From Marinomonas mediterranea MMB-1 (GTDB taxonomy: Bacteria; Pseudomonadota; Gammaproteobacteria; Pseudomonadales; Marinomonadaceae), in assembly GCF_000192865.1 (NCBI RefSeq), contig NC_015276.1, forward strand, positions 372,001 through 436,000: DNA of 64,000 nucleotides, written 5' to 3'. Numbering within the stretch: position 1 is the first letter of the stretch; the number at the start of each line of letters is the position of its first letter. Below the pieces are notes generated by a model. That model had not been told where the DNA came from. It saw only the letters and a program-made list of their open reading frames with translations, and ran no database searches. Below, piece after piece: positions 62,907 through 64,000 of the stretch. The position numbers and the translations under genes were made by a program.

Positions 62907-64000
62907 ATGAATACAGGTCTTTATCGTCCTGGTGAGTTCAAAGACAACTGTGGCTTTGGTCTGATCGCTCATATGGAAGGCACTTCTAGCCATGAGCTAT
63001 TGAAGACAGCAATTGAGTCTTTAACTTGCATGACACACCGAGGTGGGATCGCCGCGGACGGCAAAACGGGTGATGGCTGTGGTCTTTTGATTCAAAAGCC
63101 CGATGCATTCTTGCGCAGTGAAGCGCTGTCTTTATTCAATCATATGTTGTCCGACCTATATGGCGTCGGTATGGTTTTCCTTGATCAAGATGAAGCGTTA
63201 GCGATTGAGCAACGTGATACCTTGACCCAAGAGCTTGAAAAAGAAGGCTTAAAAGTCGTCGGTTGGCGAGAAGTGCCAACGGACTCTGCGTGCCTTGGTG
63301 GCATCGCGTTAGATTGTTTGCCTCGTATTGAACAAGTGTTTGTCGACAGCAACCGTATGGATGCTCGTACCTTTGCAACCCGTTTGTTCGTGTCTCGTCG
63401 TAAAACGGAAATCGCACTTTCTGAATACGAAAACTTTTACATCTGTTCTTTGTCTGACCGCGTTTTGTCATATAAAGGTTTGATGATGCCGGAAGATTTG
63501 CCTTCGTTCTATAAAGACTTAGGAAACGAAAAGCTTCAGACTGCAATCTGTGTCTTCCACCAGCGTTTCTCTACGAATACGTTACCGCGTTGGCCGCTTG
63601 CTCAGCCATTCCGTATGGTTGCACACAACGGTGAGATCAACACGATTGAAGGTAACCGTAATTGGGCGTTGGCGCGTGCTTCTAAACTAAGCTCTCCTCT
63701 TATTCCTGAGCTAAATGATCTGCAACCTATCGTTAACCTGACAGGGTCTGACTCTTCTTCCATGGATAACATGTTGGAAGTGCTTGTGACCGGTGGTATG
63801 GATATCTTCCGTGCCGCACGTTTGATTATTCCACCTGCTTGGCAAAACGTTGAAAACATGGATTCAGAGTTGCGTGCTTTTTATGAGTACAACTCTATGC
63901 ACATGGACCCTTGGGATGGCCCAGCCGGTTTGGTAATGACCGATGGTCGTCACGCGATCTGTATGCTTGACCGTAATGGTTTGCGTCCTGCACGTTGGGT
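62907..64000 (+). CDS. gltB: Glutamate synthase (NADPH) large subunit, 5' part
   Basis: The first ~365 residues of GltB; the gene runs off the window. The ATG at 62907 has GGGAG upstream. A short propeptide of 14 residues ends at C15 (DNCGFGLIAH), the N-terminal nucleophile of the glutamine amidotransferase domain after processing. Domain markers include 'MTHRGGIAADGKTGDGCGLL', 'FHQRFSTNTLPRWPLAQPFR' and 'AHNGEINTIEGNRNW'. The enzyme transfers the glutamine amide to 2-oxoglutarate with GltD. It is core nitrogen metabolism. Confidence 0.95.
   Translation, partial: MNTGLYRPGEFKDNCGFGLIAHMEGTSSHELLKTAIESLTCMTHRGGIAADGKTGDGCGLLIQKPDAFLRSEALSLFNHMLSDLYGVGMVFLDQDEALAIEQRDTLTQELEKEGLKVVGWREVPTDSACLGGIALDCLPRIEQVFVDSNRMDARTFATRLFVSRRKTEIALSEYENFYICSLSDRVLSYKGLMMPEDLPSFYKDLGNEKLQTAICVFHQRFSTNTLPRWPLAQPFRMVAHNGEINTIEGNRNWALARASKLSSPLIPELNDLQPIVNLTGSDSSSMDNMLEVLVTGGMDIFRAARLIIPPAWQNVENMDSELRAFYEYNSMHMDPWDGPAGLVMTDGRHAICMLDRNGLRPARW

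Overview
The window looks like a chromosomal segment of a marine gammaproteobacterium. Gene content (glpSTPQUV-type glycerol ABC importer, eutBC, OlsF-like acyltransferase, gltB, many LysR/AraC regulators and lipoproteins) and moderate G+C fit an Oceanospirillales member such as Marinomonas. That placement is an inference from gene families, not a match I could run. No rRNA or tRNA gene, CRISPR array, replication origin or complete insertion sequence was seen.

Layout. 0-5.8 kb: end of a DUF2252-like gene, a lipoprotein, an orphan FliB-type flagellin methylase, two LysR regulators, a DMT permease and a VOC protein. 6-10.2 kb: a carbamoyl-amino-acid amidohydrolase converging on a 1004-residue protein of unknown function with a possible PLP-enzyme core. 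10.3-12.4 kb: a decaying two-component system, made of a frameshifted and truncated kinase and a response regulator whose N-terminus is replaced by a signal peptide. 12.6-18.8 kb: a glycerol ABC importer operon (glpS-T-P-Q-U-V), preceded by a -24/-12 promoter candidate and four TGAACA repeats. A lipoprotein gene and a sigma-54 activator gene (20.2-22.2 kb) follow. 22-25.3 kb: an outer-membrane barrel, a DASS carboxylate transporter and a lipoprotein.

25.4-33.3 kb: an iron-siderophore locus (secreted hydrolase, binding protein, two FecCD permeases, ATPase, FhuF reductase, TonB receptor) with Fur-box-like sites. 33.5-36 kb: a membrane-anchored AraC regulator, a lipoprotein and a YciC-like membrane protein. 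36-41.4 kb: an ethanolamine/ammonium block (eutC, eutB, a 54-residue membrane protein, amt and a EutR-like regulator). 41.7-47.7 kb: a co-directional run of DedA, ATP-grasp, DinB, NRDE, YHS and DoxX-like proteins and an OlsF-like acyltransferase.

48-51.3 kb is an accessory stretch of small promoter-poor genes separated by attC-like sites, with no integrase: a CALIN-like cassette array. 53.1-59.7 kb is a markedly A+T-rich cargo (MFS transporter, GST, FAD/NAD(P)-binding protein, polytopic membrane protein) flanked by an IS66 tnpB remnant and an IS3 transposase remnant. This island and the cassette array are the best candidates for new biology. The end of the window returns to core sequence: a sulfotransferase, a ten-TM membrane protein, an ABM monooxygenase and the start of gltB. 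Several frameshifts (kinase, two cassette genes) sit next to short homopolymers, so assembly error must be excluded before they are read as real decay.
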